Below, piece after piece: positions 50,429 through 50,607 of a stretch of DNA of 50,607 nucleotides. Position 1 is the stretch's first letter. Every line of letters begins with the position of its first letter. The stretch comes from Prevotella veroralis DSM 19559 = JCM 6290 (GTDB lineage: Bacteria > Bacteroidota > Bacteroidia > Bacteroidales > Bacteroidaceae): positions 46,662-97,268 of the forward strand of contig NZ_KB898334.1 of assembly GCF_000377625.1 (NCBI RefSeq), given 5' to 3'. Below the pieces are notes generated by a model. It was not told the origin of the DNA. It made no database searches and saw nothing but the letters and a program-made list of their open reading frames with translations. The position numbers and the translations under genes were made by a program.

Positions 50429-50607
50429 AACGTGAGTTCGACGAATTATAAATGTCTATAAATTTGGTGATTAGCGAAATTTGTTGTAACTTTAAGGAGC
50501 TAATATACAAACAGTTACAAACAAAAATCGCTATGATCACCGAGGACAAAGTTACTGAAATATTTTGTATGGCAGATGACTTCTGCAAGTTTTTTGATGC
50601 AATGACA
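50429..50607 (+). mobile_element. Left end of an IS982-type insertion sequence (partial)
   Basis: The left end probably lies near 50429, with AACGTGAGTTCGACGAATT as a possible terminal inverted repeat. This sequence resembles the end of Bacteroides IS982-family elements as I remember it. The transposase frame begins at 50533. The element continues beyond the window, so the right end cannot be checked. Confidence 0.5.
50533..50607 (+). CDS. IS982-family transposase, N-terminal fragment (runs off window)
   Basis: 25 codons in frame to the window edge, starting MITEDKVTEIFCMADDFCKF. This N-terminus (KVTEIFCxADDFCKxFD) is characteristic of Bacteroides/Porphyromonas IS982-type transposases. Truncated by the window, not by mutation as far as visible. 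Confidence 0.7.
   Translation, partial: MITEDKVTEIFCMADDFCKFFDAMT

Overview
This window is AT-rich DNA from a member of the Bacteroidales, most likely a Prevotella-like organism. Evidence: Bacteroidetes-type promoter boxes (TAnnTTTG), a complete Bacteroides-type conjugation (tra) cluster, DUF3945/DUF1896/PcfJ-PcfK families, and a predominance of weak ribosome binding sites. About positions 1 to 43,050 look like the body of an integrative conjugative element (ICE). About 43,100 to 50,300 look like remnants of a second, less AT-rich mobile element. The right edge enters an IS982-type insertion sequence.

Layout. 1-1,000: iteron-like 22-bp repeats, a very AT-rich tract and a group of hairpins, with no convincing gene. 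1,014-3,190: mobilization module (ribbon-helix-helix accessory protein and relaxase, divergent). 3,195-15,153 (minus strand): accessory operon with secreted proteins, an HU-like protein, a zinc-ribbon/topoisomerase-tail protein, a VirB5-like protein, a Toprim primase-like protein, an ArdC-like antirestriction protein, a MutS-domain protein and a DUF4099/DUF3945 protein. 15,200-16,306: cell-wall hydrolase. 16,457-31,302 (minus): type IV secretion operon transcribed in the order TraE, TraF, TraG (VirB4), VirB5-like proteins, TraJ, TraK, TraL, TraM, TraN, TraO, coupling protein, then an Xre-type regulator. 31,558-34,465 (minus): ParA (TraA-like), DUF3408, a helix-turn-helix protein and an OB-fold protein behind a structured leader. 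34,855-36,331: HipBA-like toxin-antitoxin pair. 36,457-41,234 (minus): cargo with a C5 DNA methyltransferase, HNH protein and small proteins. 41,412-42,722: tyrosine integrase, followed by a putative att site resembling the 3' end of a tRNA-Ser gene.

Right region. 43,447-50,295 holds a second tyrosine integrase (with Ala in place of the first catalytic Arg), DUF1896, a GC-rich structured non-coding segment, a pcfK gene broken by an in-frame TAG, pcfJ, an HU-like gene, a DJ-1/PfpI gene and a 5'-truncated TraP-type lysozyme.

Most notable observations. (1) Three copies of a 5'-leader element lie upstream of three different transcription units. Each has a covarying stem, an exactly 20-nt loop containing GACAGTAGTCT, and flanking CTTTAAyA repeats; this is a candidate new RNA or operator family coordinating the element. 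(2) Four otherwise unrelated accessory proteins (primase-like, ArdC-like, MutS-domain, DUF3945) end in the same G-[IL]-K-[IM] tail, a candidate secretion signal for proteins delivered with the transferred DNA. (3) Each integrase gene is preceded by its own set of short phased repeats. (4) A multi-stem RNA-like segment sits between 45,857 and 45,981. No database search was possible, so family names come from recognised motifs.
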